Of a stretch of DNA of 42,294 nucleotides, positions 24,834-33,062 are shown piece by piece (position 1 is the stretch's first letter; every line of letters begins with the position of its first letter). The notes beneath the pieces were generated by a model. That model did not search any database and was not told the DNA's origin. It saw only the letters and a list, made by a program, of their open reading frames with translations. The position numbers and the translations under genes are program-made. The stretch lies in NCBI RefSeq assembly GCF_009827435.1, contig NZ_WTYM01000043.1, positions 1 through 42,294 of the forward strand, given 5' to 3'. The DNA is from Croceibacterium salegens. Lineage in GTDB: Bacteria; Pseudomonadota; Alphaproteobacteria; Sphingomonadales; Sphingomonadaceae.

Positions 24834-25211
24834 TCAGTGGCGCATGTGGAAGGCGCAGATCTTGTTGCCGTCCGGATCGAGCAAGTAAGCGCCGTGCGAC
24901 TGGTTTGGGGCCGCGGCGCGCGGTCCGGGGCCGCCCTCGTCGGTGCCGCCGTTAGCGACGCCGGCTTCGTGGAACCGGGCCACCGTCTCGTCGTCCGGCG
25001 CGGCAAAGCCCAGCGTGTGGCCGTTGGAGACCGTAGCCGGTTCGCCGTTGAGCGGCTTGCCGACGATGAAGGTGCCCTGCGGACCCGCGTAGATCAGGCG
25101 GCCGGCTTCGGGCGGAGCGACGTTCTTGTAACCGAGCACGTCCATTACCGCGTCGTAGAACTTGCGGCTGCGCTCGACGTCGTTCGAACCGAGGAAAACG
25201 TGGGTGAACAT
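24834..25211 (-). CDS. VOC-family protein, paralogue B
   Basis: 125 residues with the same architecture as its downstream neighbour: MFTHVFLGSNDVERSRKFYD, LNGEPATVSNGHTLGFAA, VANGGTDEGGPGPR and YLLDPDGNKICAFH. The two share most diagnostic positions, which shows a tandem pair. The start is ATG at 25211, with a gap of about 110 bases to the cupin gene containing a hairpin, so an internal promoter or partial terminator is possible here. The substrate is unknown. Confidence 0.8.
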   Translation of the reverse strand: MFTHVFLGSNDVERSRKFYDAVMDVLGYKNVAPPEAGRLIYAGPQGTFIVGKPLNGEPATVSNGHTLGFAAPDDETVARFHEAGVANGGTDEGGPGPRAAAPNQSHGAYLLDPDGNKICAFHMRH

Positions 25212-25279
25212 GGGGGTCTCTCTCCTGTCTTGCGCACGCGGATTCGTCCGCCCGCGCGGTTGTTTATCGCATAGACGAA

Positions 25280-25307
25280 AATTTCGGACTTGTGAAAGAC
25301 CGAAATT
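25280..25307. promoter_or_regulatory. inverted repeat between cupin and VOC genes
   Basis: AATTTCGG, 12 bases, CCGAAATT: perfect 8-base arms. On the minus strand it is followed by TTCGTC, so it could be a weak terminator or mRNA hairpin after the cupin gene, or an operator for a promoter of the downstream VOC genes. The sequence alone does not decide. Confidence 0.4.
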
Positions 25308-25321
25308 CCCAAATCCTTGCA

Positions 25322-25678
25322 CTAGATCGCGGTGACGACTTTCGCCGTGGCCGGGTCGCCGGTGTTCGGTGTGCCGTCGGCGTCCATCACCAGCATGGAA
25401 ACCTCGCCGTGGGGCACGCGCGGGCGATGCTCGGTGCCGCGCGGCACGACGATCATCTCGCCCGGCCCGAGGCTGGCGGTGCGGTCGCGAAAGTCGATTT
25501 CGAGCTGTCCCTCTATCACGAGGAACAGCTCGTCGGTGTCGGGGTGGCTGTGCCAGTGGTAATCGCCGGCGGCCTTGGCCAGCCGGATTTCGTTGCCGTT
25601 GTAGCGCCCGGCGAGCCGCGGCGACCAATGCTCGTCGAAAAGCGCGAACTTTTCGGCGAGGTTGATCGCCCCGTTCAT
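25322..25678 (-). CDS. cupin-domain protein
   Basis: 118 residues forming a single cupin barrel. Motif 1 is HWHSHPDTDELFLVIEGQ (metal-binding His-x-His, Glu; about 42-59), and motif 2 is PGEMIVVPRGTEHRP (final His; about 72-86). All four expected metal ligands are present, so a metal-dependent enzyme or binding protein is likely. It lies 13 bases after frmA and belongs to the formaldehyde operon. Its reaction is unknown; single-domain cupins range from isomerases to dioxygenases. Confidence 0.85.
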   Translation of the reverse strand: MNGAINLAEKFALFDEHWSPRLAGRYNGNEIRLAKAAGDYHWHSHPDTDELFLVIEGQLEIDFRDRTASLGPGEMIVVPRGTEHRPRVPHGEVSMLVMDADGTPNTGDPATAKVVTAI

Positions 25679-25691
25679 TACGACCGGCCCA

Positions 25692-26804
25692 TCAGAACAC
25701 GACCACGCTGCGGATGCTCTCGCCCGCGTGCATCAGGTCGAAACCCTTGTTGATGTCCTCGAGGCTGAGGACGTGGGTGATCATCGGGTCGATTTCGATC
25801 TTCCCGGTCATGTACATGTCGACGATCTTGGGCACGTCGGTGCGTCCCTTGGCCCCGCCGAACGCGGTGCCGCGCCAGTTGCGGCCAGTGACGAGCTGGA
25901 ACGGCCGGGTGGCGATTTCCTTGCCCGCCTCGGCCACGCCGATGATGATGCTGGTGCCCCAGCCGCGGTGGCAGCATTCGAGCGCGGTGCGCATGACCTC
26001 GGTATTGCCGGTCGCGTCGAAGGTGTAGTCGGCGCCGCCGTCGGTCATCTCGACGACCTTGGCGACGATCTCGTCCCGGCTCATTCCCTTGGTATTGAGG
26101 AAGTCGGTCATGCCGAACTTGCGGCCCCATTCCTCGCGGTCGGGGTTGATGTCGATGCCGATGATCTTGTTCGCACCGGCCAGCCGCGCGCCCTGGATCA
26201 CGTTGAGGCCGATCCCGCCGAGCCCGAACACCACGACGTTGTCGCCGACCTGCACCTTGGCGGTGTTGGTGACTGCGCCCACGCCCGTGGTGACACCGCA
26301 GCCGATGTAGCAGCTGGTCTGGAACGGCGCGTCCTCACGGATCTTGGCGACGGCGATTTCCGGCAGCACGGTGAAGTTCGAGAAGGTCGAACAGCCCATG
26401 TAGTGAAAGATCGTCTCGCCCTTGTAGGAGAAGCGGCTGGTGCCGTCGGGCATCAGCCCCTTGCCCTGCGTGGCGCGGATCGCGGTGCACAGGTTGGTCT
26501 TGCCGCTGAGGCACGACTTACACTGGCGGCATTCGGGCGTGTAGAGCGGGATCACGTGGTCGCCCGGCTTCACGCTGGTCACGCCCGGCCCGACTTCGCG
26601 CACCACGCCCGCGCCCTCGTGGCCGAGGACGCTCGGGAAGATGCCCTCGGAATCGAACCCGTCGAGGGTGTAGGCGTCGGTGTGGCAGATGCCGGTCGCC
26701 ATGATCTCGACCAGCACTTCGCCCGCCTTGGGACCTTCGAGGTCGAGCTCGACGATCTCGAGGGGCTGCTTGGCGGCGAAGGCTACGGCGGCACGGGTCT
26801 TCAT
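25692..26804 (-). CDS. frmA: S-(hydroxymethyl)glutathione dehydrogenase (class III alcohol dehydrogenase)
   Basis: 370 residues. It oxidises the spontaneous formaldehyde-glutathione adduct to S-formylglutathione with NAD. The catalytic zinc site is [12 protein letters not shown] (about 39-50) and [14 protein letters not shown]; the structural zinc is bound by [15 protein letters not shown] (about 92-106). The class III hallmark [15 protein letters not shown] and [11 protein letters not shown] follow. The nucleotide site is [19 protein letters not shown] (about 193-211). It is the first enzyme of the C1 route in this operon, followed by fghA and fdsGBAD. Confidence 0.96.
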   Translation of the reverse strand: MKTRAAVAFAAKQPLEIVELDLEGPKAGEVLVEIMATGICHTDAYTLDGFDSEGIFPSVLGHEGAGVVREVGPGVTSVKPGDHVIPLYTPECRQCKSCLSGKTNLCTAIRATQGKGLMPDGTSRFSYKGETIFHYMGCSTFSNFTVLPEIAVAKIREDAPFQTSCYIGCGVTTGVGAVTNTAKVQVGDNVVVFGLGGIGLNVIQGARLAGANKIIGIDINPDREEWGRKFGMTDFLNTKGMSRDEIVAKVVEMTDGGADYTFDATGNTEVMRTALECCHRGWGTSIIIGVAEAGKEIATRPFQLVTGRNWRGTAFGGAKGRTDVPKIVDMYMTGKIEIDPMITHVLSLEDINKGFDLMHAGESIRSVVVF

Positions 26805-26825
26805 TTCGGTCTTGTCTCCATAAGA

Positions 26826-28244
26826 TCAGTCGATGGGCTGGGCTGCCAGTGCCTCGAGGTCGGCATCGGCGTCACGCAGTGGCACCAGCCAGACGAGGAC
26901 CGCGCCGAGGATCGCGCCGAGGCACATGATCAGCGAGACGGTCAGCAGGTTTTCATTGCCCAGCACTGTAAAGAGATATCCGGCGATGATCGGCGAACCG
27001 GCCGCTCCGGCCCGGCCGACTCCTAGCACGAAACCTGTGCCGGTGGCACGGGCATATGCCGGGAAGCCGCGGGCGAAGGCGGCGTAGTAGCCGACGATCG
27101 CGGCGTTGAGGAAGAACATCGTCAGGAATGCTGCGAAGCGCCACTCGCCGAGGTCGCCATGACCCAATCCGAACCACGCCACCGCGATCACCCCGAGCAC
27201 GCAGGCGCCGATGGTCGGACCCTTGATGTCCCACTTCTTGAGGAACAGTCCGAACAGCCCGCCGCCGATCGCCCCGCCGATGTTGGCGTAAGTCAGCGTG
27301 CTGGCCGCGTCGGGTTGGCTGAAGCCGGTGTCGGCGACGATCTGCACCGCGAACTTGAGGATGTAGTAGAAAGTCAGCGTGTGGAACATGTAGCCGAAGG
27401 CCAACATCAGCGTCACCGGGCGCAGGCGCGGGTTAGCAAGGATGTCGGTAACCTTGGGCTTGTTGGCCTTGCTCGGAGCAGTCGGAATCTCGGCAATCGG
27501 TGCCTTGGCGAAGGCCTTGAGCGAGCGGTTGATCTTGTCGAGCGCACCCTCGGGACGTCGGGCCAGGAAGTAGGCCGGAGTCTCGGGGACGAGCAGGATG
27601 ACCAGCGGGATCATCGCCGCAGTCACTACAGCACCGAACAGGAAGACCGAACGCCAGCTGCCGAGCTCGAAGCTGACACCGAGGCTGCCGATGCCGAGGA
27701 AATAGGGAGCCTGGTCGGGGACCAGCAGCCAGCCTTGCGCGGCGAAGCCGCCGATCACGCCGCCGACCGGATAGCCGATGACGTAGAGCGCCATGGCGAT
27801 GCTGCGGCTCGCCTTGCTCGAACTCTCCGCGGTCACTGCGTTGGTCGCTGCCAGCATGCCGCCGATGCCGAGGCCGGTGATAAAGCGCCAGGCGGTCAGT
27901 TCGCTGACCCCGGTCGCGGCGTGGGCTAGCCACATGCCGGCGGTCATCACCGCGAGGCACAACAGCATGGTGCTCTTGCGACCATAGCGGTCCGCCATGC
28001 CCCCGAGGATGATGGAGCCGAAGCCCATGCCGACCAGCTCGGCCGATAGCACCACACCAAGCTCGGACCGGGGGATGCCCCATTCCATGGTGATTCCCGG
28101 CGCCGCGAAAGCGCTCGAGAGCACGTCGAACCCGTCGAGTGCATTGAGCAGGATCATCAGGAACACGACGATCCACTGCCGCACGCCCATGGGCGTATCG
28201 TTGATGGCTGCGATGGGGTTTGCGCCTGCGGCTGGTCCGGCCAT
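26826..28244 (-). CDS. MFS transporter, aromatic acid:H+ symporter (AAHS) type
   Basis: 472 residues with about 12 membrane spans. Span 1 contains LLNALDGFDVLSSAFAAPG, with the acidic DGFD motif typical of AAHS porters such as PcaK/BenK. The loop 2-3 motif is GGMADRYGRKSTML, and GLGIGGMLAATNAVTAE follows. A central cytoplasmic loop of about 60 residues separates the halves. Substrate type is inferred: an aromatic carboxylate imported with protons. It lies 21 bases upstream of frmA and beside the marR/dioxygenase pair, suggesting uptake of a methoxylated aromatic. Confidence 0.85.
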   Translation of the reverse strand: MAGPAAGANPIAAINDTPMGVRQWIVVFLMILLNALDGFDVLSSAFAAPGITMEWGIPRSELGVVLSAELVGMGFGSIILGGMADRYGRKSTMLLCLAVMTAGMWLAHAATGVSELTAWRFITGLGIGGMLAATNAVTAESSSKASRSIAMALYVIGYPVGGVIGGFAAQGWLLVPDQAPYFLGIGSLGVSFELGSWRSVFLFGAVVTAAMIPLVILLVPETPAYFLARRPEGALDKINRSLKAFAKAPIAEIPTAPSKANKPKVTDILANPRLRPVTLMLAFGYMFHTLTFYYILKFAVQIVADTGFSQPDAASTLTYANIGGAIGGGLFGLFLKKWDIKGPTIGACVLGVIAVAWFGLGHGDLGEWRFAAFLTMFFLNAAIVGYYAAFARGFPAYARATGTGFVLGVGRAGAAGSPIIAGYLFTVLGNENLLTVSLIMCLGAILGAVLVWLVPLRDADADLEALAAQPID

Positions 28245-28275
28245 TTAGTTCAATTCCTCTCCCTTGGGCGCCCGC

Positions 28276-28746
28276 TCATTCGTGGATTCGGGCGAGCATT
28301 TCCACCAGTTTTTCGGCTTCCTCGGCACTGAAGCGGCTCTTCAGCCACGCCTCGTGCTCGGCGATTGCGGTCTTGGCGCGGGCGAGGGCCGCGCGCCCCT
28401 CGTCGGTCAGGTGCAGCGCCTGCTTGCGCCCGTCGCTCTCCGAGCGTTCGCGGCGCAGGTAGTCGCGATCCTGCAGGCGGTTGACGATGGTCATGGTCGT
28501 CGCCCGGTCCATCTGCAGGCGCCGGCCGACGTCGATCTGCGAAATGGCCGGGTGGTCGTCGACCAGCCACAGGACGCTGACCTGCTTCTGCGTCAAGTCG
28601 AGATCGGCAAACGTCTCGGTGAAGTGACGATAGACCGCGACGTGCGCCAGGCGGATATGGAAGCCGATGATATCGGCGAGTTCGCCGATGTCGTCTTCGT
28701 TGTCCTCGGTCAATGCAGCCGTTGGCACCGCGATCCTATCCCTCAC
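28276..28746 (-). CDS. MarR-family transcriptional regulator
   Basis: 156 residues. The winged helix-turn-helix core is LTQKQVSVLWLVDDHPAIS, IDVGRRLQMDRATTMTIVNRLQDRDYLRRE (about 60-105) and the wing SESDGRKQALHLTDEGRAAL. The N- and C-terminal helices form the dimer domain. The start is GTG at 28746. It is divergent from the dioxygenase gene (68 bases between) and upstream of the transporter gene, so it is well placed to control both directions, probably responding to an aromatic acid or its CoA ester as many MarR proteins do. Confidence 0.9.
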   Translation of the reverse strand: MRDRIAVPTAALTEDNEDDIGELADIIGFHIRLAHVAVYRHFTETFADLDLTQKQVSVLWLVDDHPAISQIDVGRRLQMDRATTMTIVNRLQDRDYLRRERSESDGRKQALHLTDEGRAALARAKTAIAEHEAWLKSRFSAEEAEKLVEMLARIHE

Positions 28747-28768
28747 ACCTCTTGTCGTGCTTGCCTAT

Positions 28769-28787
28769 TTGTTAGTGGAGCATACAA
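28769..28787. promoter_or_regulatory. candidate MarR operator
   Basis: TTGT...ACAA ends with an imperfect centre (TTGTTAGTGGAGCATACAA) in the short divergent gap between marR and the dioxygenase gene. Size and place fit a MarR-type site, but only the outer bases are symmetrical. Confidence 0.35.
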
Positions 28788-28814
28788 TTCGGTGCAAGGA
28801 AGAGGACTCTAAAG

Positions 28815-30299
28815 ATGGCACAGTTTCCCGATACTCCCAGTTTCACGGGCTTCAACACGCCGAGCCGCATCGAAGCGGATATCGAGGATCTCCAGCATAC
28901 GGGCACGATCCCGCCCGAGCTCGACGGAGCCTTCTTCCGCGTACAGCCCGACCCGCAGTTCCCGCCGCGGCTGGGCGACGACATCAGCTTCAACGGCGAC
29001 GGGATGATCACCCGCTTCCACTTCCACGACGGGAAGTGCGATTTCCGCCAGCGCTGGGCGCAGACCGACAAGTGGAAGCTCGAGCACGTCGCGGGCCACG
29101 CGTTGTTCGGCGCCTACCGCAACCCGCTGACCGACGACGAAAGCGTGAAGGGCCGGATCCGCTCGACCGCCAACACCAACGCCTGGCTCTACGGCGGCAA
29201 GCTCTGGGCGCTCAAGGAAGACAGCCCGGCGCTGGTCATGGACCCGGCGACGATGGAGACCTTCGGGTTCGAGAAGTTCGGCGGAAAGATGACCGGCGAG
29301 ACCTTCACCGCGCACCCCAAGATCGATCCCGCCACCGGAAACATGGTCGCCATCGGCTATGCCGCCAGCGGGATGCACACCGACGACGTGACCTATTACG
29401 AGGTCAGCCCTGACGGCGAACTTGTCCGCGAGGAATGGTTCAAGGTTCCGTACTACTGCATGATGCACGACTTCGCGATCACGCCCGATTACCTCGTGCT
29501 GCACATCGTGCCTTCGGTCGGCAGCTGGGAGCAGCTCGAGCAGGGCAAGCCGGCCTTCATGTTCGACACCACCATGCCGGTCTATCTCGGCGTGATCCCG
29601 CGCCGCGAAGGGCTGCGCGACGAGGACATCCGCTGGTTCAAGCGCGACAACTGCTTCGCCAGCCACACGATGAACGCCTGGCAGGAGGGCACGAAGATCC
29701 ACTTCGTGACGCCCGAATCGAAGAACAACTTCTTCCCGTTCTTCCCCGACATCCACGGCGCGCCGTTCAACCCGATGGAGAGCGTGACCCACCTGACCGA
29801 CTGGGTGGTCGACCTCGCCAGCAACGGCGAGGACTTCGCCGAGATCAACCGGCTGACCGAGACCTTCAGCGAATTCCCGCGCATCGACGACCGCTTCACC
29901 GGGGTGAAGAACCGCTACACTTGGGGCCTCGAAGTCGACATGCGCCGCCCGCGCGACGAAGTCGGCGGCAGCGCCGGCGGGGCGCCGATGAACTGCCTGT
30001 TCCTCAAGGACCTCGAAACCGGCGCCGAGCAGCACTGGTGGGCCGGATCGGTCAGCACGCTGCAGGAACCGTGCTTCATCCCGCGTTCGAAGGACGCGCC
30101 CGAAGGCGACGGCTGGATCGTGCAGGTCTGCAATCGCCTCGCGGAACACCGCAGTGATCTGCTGCTGTTCGACGCGCTCGACATCGAGAAGGGCCCGGTC
30201 GCCACGATCCAGGTGCCGATCCGCCTGCGCTTCGGCCTGCACGGCAATTTCGCCCGCAGCGAGGACATCGGGCTGGCAAAGGAGCTTGAACGGGCCTGA
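28815..30299 (+). CDS. carotenoid-oxygenase-family stilbene/isoeugenol-type dioxygenase (NOV1/Lsd-like)
   Basis: 494 residues of the RPE65/carotenoid oxygenase family, a seven-bladed propeller with a four-histidine iron site. The probable ligands are in GETFTAHPKIDPATG (about residue 167), CMMHDFAITPDY (about 218), CFASHTMNAW (about 285) and, near the C-terminus, RFGLHGNF (about 476). The YYCMMHDF, NNFFPFFPDIHGAPFNP and GSAGGAPMNCLF segments resemble sphingomonad enzymes that split the central double bond of lignostilbenes, resveratrol or isoeugenol to aromatic aldehydes. The ATG is preceded by an AGAGGA-like site. It is divergent from marR and adjacent to C1-oxidation genes. Exact substrate cannot be read from sequence. 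Confidence 0.88.
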   Translation: MAQFPDTPSFTGFNTPSRIEADIEDLQHTGTIPPELDGAFFRVQPDPQFPPRLGDDISFNGDGMITRFHFHDGKCDFRQRWAQTDKWKLEHVAGHALFGAYRNPLTDDESVKGRIRSTANTNAWLYGGKLWALKEDSPALVMDPATMETFGFEKFGGKMTGETFTAHPKIDPATGNMVAIGYAASGMHTDDVTYYEVSPDGELVREEWFKVPYYCMMHDFAITPDYLVLHIVPSVGSWEQLEQGKPAFMFDTTMPVYLGVIPRREGLRDEDIRWFKRDNCFASHTMNAWQEGTKIHFVTPESKNNFFPFFPDIHGAPFNPMESVTHLTDWVVDLASNGEDFAEINRLTETFSEFPRIDDRFTGVKNRYTWGLEVDMRRPRDEVGGSAGGAPMNCLFLKDLETGAEQHWWAGSVSTLQEPCFIPRSKDAPEGDGWIVQVCNRLAEHRSDLLLFDALDIEKGPVATIQVPIRLRFGLHGNFARSEDIGLAKELERA

Positions 30300-30319
30300 G
30301 GCCGCACGAGGAGGAGGCT

Positions 30320-30727
30320 TTGAGCGAGGAAGCACAGCCGCCGGCCTTGCGCCCGGCCGTCCCGATCCTGTTCGTCCGCGACGTTGCGGCGGCGGCCCAG
30401 TTCTACCGCGACAGTCTCGGCTTCGCGGTAGAGTTTCTCTACGGCGAGCCGCCCTTCTACGGCGAGATCAAGCGTGACGGGGCGGTGCTCCATTTGCGCC
30501 ATGTCCATGAACCCAACTTCGCCGAACTTGCTGCGCGTGAGGAATCGCTGATCCTCGCGACGATCCTCGTCTCGGACGTCCGCGCGCTCTACGCCGAATT
30601 CGCTGGACGTGGCGTCGAGTTCGCGCAGGAGCTGCAAACCCAGCAATGGGGTGGGACCGACTTCCATGTCCTCGACCCCGACGGCAACTGCATCTCGTTC
30701 GTGAGTTACCAGGCGCCGAACGCCTGA
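30320..30727 (+). CDS. VOC-family (bleomycin-resistance-like) protein
   Basis: 135 residues: AVPILFVRDVAAAAQFYRDSLGF (first beta-alpha unit, about 13-35), FYGEIKRDGAVLHLRHVH, VSDVRALYAEFAGRGVEF and the last strand GTDFHVLDPDGNCISFVSY. The pattern is that of BLMA-type proteins, which bind drugs or aromatic compounds without catalysis, or act as metal-dependent lyases or dioxygenases. It starts at TTG 30320 behind a strong GAGGAGG site, 20 bases after the dioxygenase stop, so the two are an operon. It is unrelated in detail to the tandem VOC pair on the other strand. Confidence 0.8.
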   Translation: MSEEAQPPALRPAVPILFVRDVAAAAQFYRDSLGFAVEFLYGEPPFYGEIKRDGAVLHLRHVHEPNFAELAAREESLILATILVSDVRALYAEFAGRGVEFAQELQTQQWGGTDFHVLDPDGNCISFVSYQAPNA

Positions 30728-30729
30728 GT

Positions 30730-31368
30730 TCAGTACAGGTCGAGCTTGTCGGCGTAGACCAGCCGGCCGCCCGAAAGCCGCGTCAGCGCCCACATGAAAT
30801 CGCCCGGGGCCATCGCGAAGCAGCCGTTGGAGCGGCCGAGGCGGCCCCACTTCGCGACGTGTTCGGGCTTGGCGTATTCGGCCGCGTGCATCACGATCGC
30901 GCGCTCGAACGTGTTGGTGTTGTCCGGGTCAAGCCCGCCGAGGCGGATCGAGGTGCCGTACTTGCCCTTGTACCATTCCCACGAAACGTAGGCCCCGCGC
31001 GCGGTCGCATTCGAGTTCACTTCGTTCGAAAACCAGTTGAGCATCCCGTCGTGCTCCGGATCCGACCCAGTGCCGTGCGCCACGAGGTAGCTCGTTACCG
31101 TACCTTCCTCGAGGTTCGCGAAGTGCATGCGCGGGAGCGAGGAATGCAGGCCGAAGTCGGCGATCCCGGCAATATCCCTGCGCCACAGCACGTCGCCGGC
31201 GCGGGCGACCTCGCGCTGCGCGATTTCGAGGATCTTGCGATCGCGCGGGGATGCGTAAGAGGCTTGGGCGAACACGCGCGTCGGTACGGCTAGCGCACCG
31301 GCAGCCGCCGTCGCCGCGGTAATGAACCCCCGCCGATTAGTCGTCGCCCCGTCGTTCTCCCAGCTCAT
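30730..31368 (-). CDS. murein L,D-transpeptidase catalytic-domain protein, Tat-exported
   Basis: 212 residues. A twin-arginine-type signal peptide (NRRGFITAATAAAGALAVP, about 11-29) precedes a mature domain with FGLHSSLPRMHFANL, TGSDPEHDGM and the catalytic region IVMHAAEYAKPEHVAKWG, then GRLGRSNGCFAM (Cys about residue 182). The His...SxGC arrangement matches the PF13645-type L,D-transpeptidase catalytic domain, which would act on periplasmic peptidoglycan peptides. It converges with the VOC gene, with only two bases between the stops. ATG at 31368 is chosen so that the Tat signal is N-terminal. Confidence 0.8.
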   Translation of the reverse strand: MSWENDGATTNRRGFITAATAAAGALAVPTRVFAQASYASPRDRKILEIAQREVARAGDVLWRRDIAGIADFGLHSSLPRMHFANLEEGTVTSYLVAHGTGSDPEHDGMLNWFSNEVNSNATARGAYVSWEWYKGKYGTSIRLGGLDPDNTNTFERAIVMHAAEYAKPEHVAKWGRLGRSNGCFAMAPGDFMWALTRLSGGRLVYADKLDLY

Positions 31369-31417
31369 GGACGCACCATAGCACGAAATTGCTGTGTCCG
31401 CGCTGAATGATGCATTT

Positions 31418-32155
31418 TCACTGTCCGAGCATCGCAAGCGCCGTCCGGCTTGCCGCTGCATGGGCGGCGGCGGCGCGCGGACCCGGCTTGCCGAAGGCGG
31501 CGAGGGCGCAGGCCGGCAAGTCCCTCTGCGCCGGGTTCGTGCGGTAGCGGTCGGCGGGCAACGCAACCGGCGCGGCCTCGCGCACCATAAGCATCTCGCG
31601 CGCGGTCAGGTCGCTTTCAGCCAGGGCGGCGATGATGCGCTCGGCATCGGGCCGCCGCGGGCCGCCGGCGGAAAGGCCGAACAGCCCCGGGCCCCACAGG
31701 CTGCGATTGGCGGCGATGGCGCGGGCAATCTCCGGCACCTCGCCGAGCGCCACCGCATGCGGATCGATCAACAGCCAGTATTCGCCGCCCCGCCCGTCGA
31801 GCGCGGCAATCAGCGGCTCCCACTGGCATCCCGGCGGAAAACCGCCGAGGCGCATGGACCCGCGCGGGGTGATCGGCGGATCGCCGAGATGGTGCGCCAG
31901 CGTCGTGCGGTCGGCGCCGGTCAGCGTCCCGTCATCGAGCACCACGCAGCGCCCGCGCCCAAGCTGTCGTTGCAGGCTCTTGAGCGCGACGAGCGCCGGA
32001 AGGAGCTGCTGCGTCCCGATCCGCGTGCACAGCACCAGCCCACGGCCCGAGGGGACGAGCGGCGCAGTATCGAGCACGCCGGCCAGCGCTTCCGCCTGGT
32101 GCGGGTCTCCGTCCCGAGTTCGCCAGCGCTGCGGCAGGAGTCCGATCGTGCTCAT
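31418..32155 (-). CDS. hypothetical protein, possibly glycosyltransferase-like
   Basis: 245 residues, no signal peptide. The segment LVLCTRIGTQQLLPALVALKSLQ followed by RCVVLDDGTLTGADRTTL (about 41-85) resembles the start of GT-A-type glycosyltransferases, where a DDG or DxD-like element follows a nucleotide-binding strand, and EYWLLIDPHAVAL (about 125-137) could be the metal-binding strand. The match is weak and no family is certain. The last 30 residues are alanine-rich. It is a lone gene between the L,D-transpeptidase and aspartyl protease genes. Confidence 0.6.
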   Translation of the reverse strand: MSTIGLLPQRWRTRDGDPHQAEALAGVLDTAPLVPSGRGLVLCTRIGTQQLLPALVALKSLQRQLGRGRCVVLDDGTLTGADRTTLAHHLGDPPITPRGSMRLGGFPPGCQWEPLIAALDGRGGEYWLLIDPHAVALGEVPEIARAIAANRSLWGPGLFGLSAGGPRRPDAERIIAALAESDLTAREMLMVREAAPVALPADRYRTNPAQRDLPACALAAFGKPGPRAAAAHAAASRTALAMLGQ

Positions 32156-32212
32156 GCGCGGTATCCTAAGGGCCGAAAGTTAAACGAGTCTTCGAACTGC
32201 GGGGCGGCAGGA

Positions 32213-32734
32213 TCACTGCGAGAGGGTCAGCGTGTCCCCGTTTATCGCCACGTTGTTGATATGCGACAGGAAGCTTTGCCCGAGCAGCGAAATTCCGAGC
32301 CCCTCGGGAATGATCACGGCATCGACATTGTGGGCGACGAAATCGCCGACGGCCACTTCCTCGAGCCGCACCGGAACGCCCATCACCACGCCGCTGGCTC
32401 CCCGCGCCACCGGCTCAAGGTGACCCGGGTCCCAGTCGAGACCCAGCTCGCGGGCGTCGTCGCCGGTCAGGGCGACGACGCTGGCGCCGGTGTCGACTAG
32501 CATGCGCAGGTCGCGGGTCTCGACCCGCACCCCGGCATAGAAATGTCCGTCGTTCGCGCGCTGCAGCTCCATGTCGCCGCCGTACCAGTCGGGCTTGGCG
32601 GCAAGGTCGAGTTGCTGCTCCGGCTTCTCGACGATCATCGAGCCGCCCGCAGCCTTGTCGGGGGCCGTGAAAGAGGGCCCGACCCAGCCGATCAGGGCGC
32701 CGGCGACGATCACGGCTGCGACGAGCGTCTTCAT
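32213..32734 (-). CDS. retropepsin-like aspartyl protease, membrane-anchored (TIGR02281 type)
   Basis: 173 residues. The N-terminal hydrophobic segment (about 4-22) is a signal anchor. A linker precedes a clan AA domain: GHFYAGVRVETRDLRMLVDTGASVVALTGDDARELGL, with active-site DTG near residue 82, and the flap-like GVPVRLEEVAVGDFV. The C-terminal conserved GISLLGQSFLSHI (about 148-160) is typical of this bacterial family. It would work as a homodimer in the periplasm; substrates are unknown. The gene stands alone, with about 70 bases to each neighbour. Confidence 0.88.
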   Translation of the reverse strand: MKTLVAAVIVAGALIGWVGPSFTAPDKAAGGSMIVEKPEQQLDLAAKPDWYGGDMELQRANDGHFYAGVRVETRDLRMLVDTGASVVALTGDDARELGLDWDPGHLEPVARGASGVVMGVPVRLEEVAVGDFVAHNVDAVIIPEGLGISLLGQSFLSHINNVAINGDTLTLSQ

Positions 32735-32803
32735 GACGCGCGAAGGTACGCGTTCAGGCTTAAGCGAGGGTAAAGCGCTGTCCGGCGGGACTATCCGCCC
32801 GGA

Positions 32804-33058
32804 TCAGTCGAACTCGATCTTGCCGATGCTCAGGCGGTCGATCCGGGCATTGCTAACCCTCAGCCTACCGACCGTGAGCCGCGCCACGAACAGCGCGCCG
32901 ATTGCGAATGCGCCGAGTGCGAGGGCGCCGACTGCCAAGGCCCCGGTGGCCGATGCACCCGTTGCCGAGGCGCCGACCGCGGTCGCGCCGGTCGCTACAG
33001 CCTTGTGCCGCTCGACTTCGCCGGTTTCGATTTCCATCTCGGTCCCGGTCCCTTCCAT
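32804..33058 (-). CDS. pentapeptide-repeat mini-protein
   Basis: 84 residues. After a charged 21-residue start, residues 22-81 are twelve consecutive five-residue units: ATGAT, AVGAS, ATGAS, ATGAL, AVGAL, ALGAF, AIGAL, FVARL, TVGRL, RVSNA, RIDRL, SIGKI, then EFD. Such pentads fold into a right-handed quadrilateral beta-helix, here three turns long with a glycine/alanine-rich first half and a basic second half. The early pentads are also hydrophobic enough to suggest membrane contact. It starts four bases after the ispG stop, so it is probably co-transcribed. An internal ATG (codon 8) has a better purine-rich leader and may be the true start. Function unknown. Confidence 0.7.
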   Translation of the reverse strand: MEGTGTEMEIETGEVERHKAVATGATAVGASATGASATGALAVGALALGAFAIGALFVARLTVGRLRVSNARIDRLSIGKIEFD

Positions 33059-33062
33059 CGGA

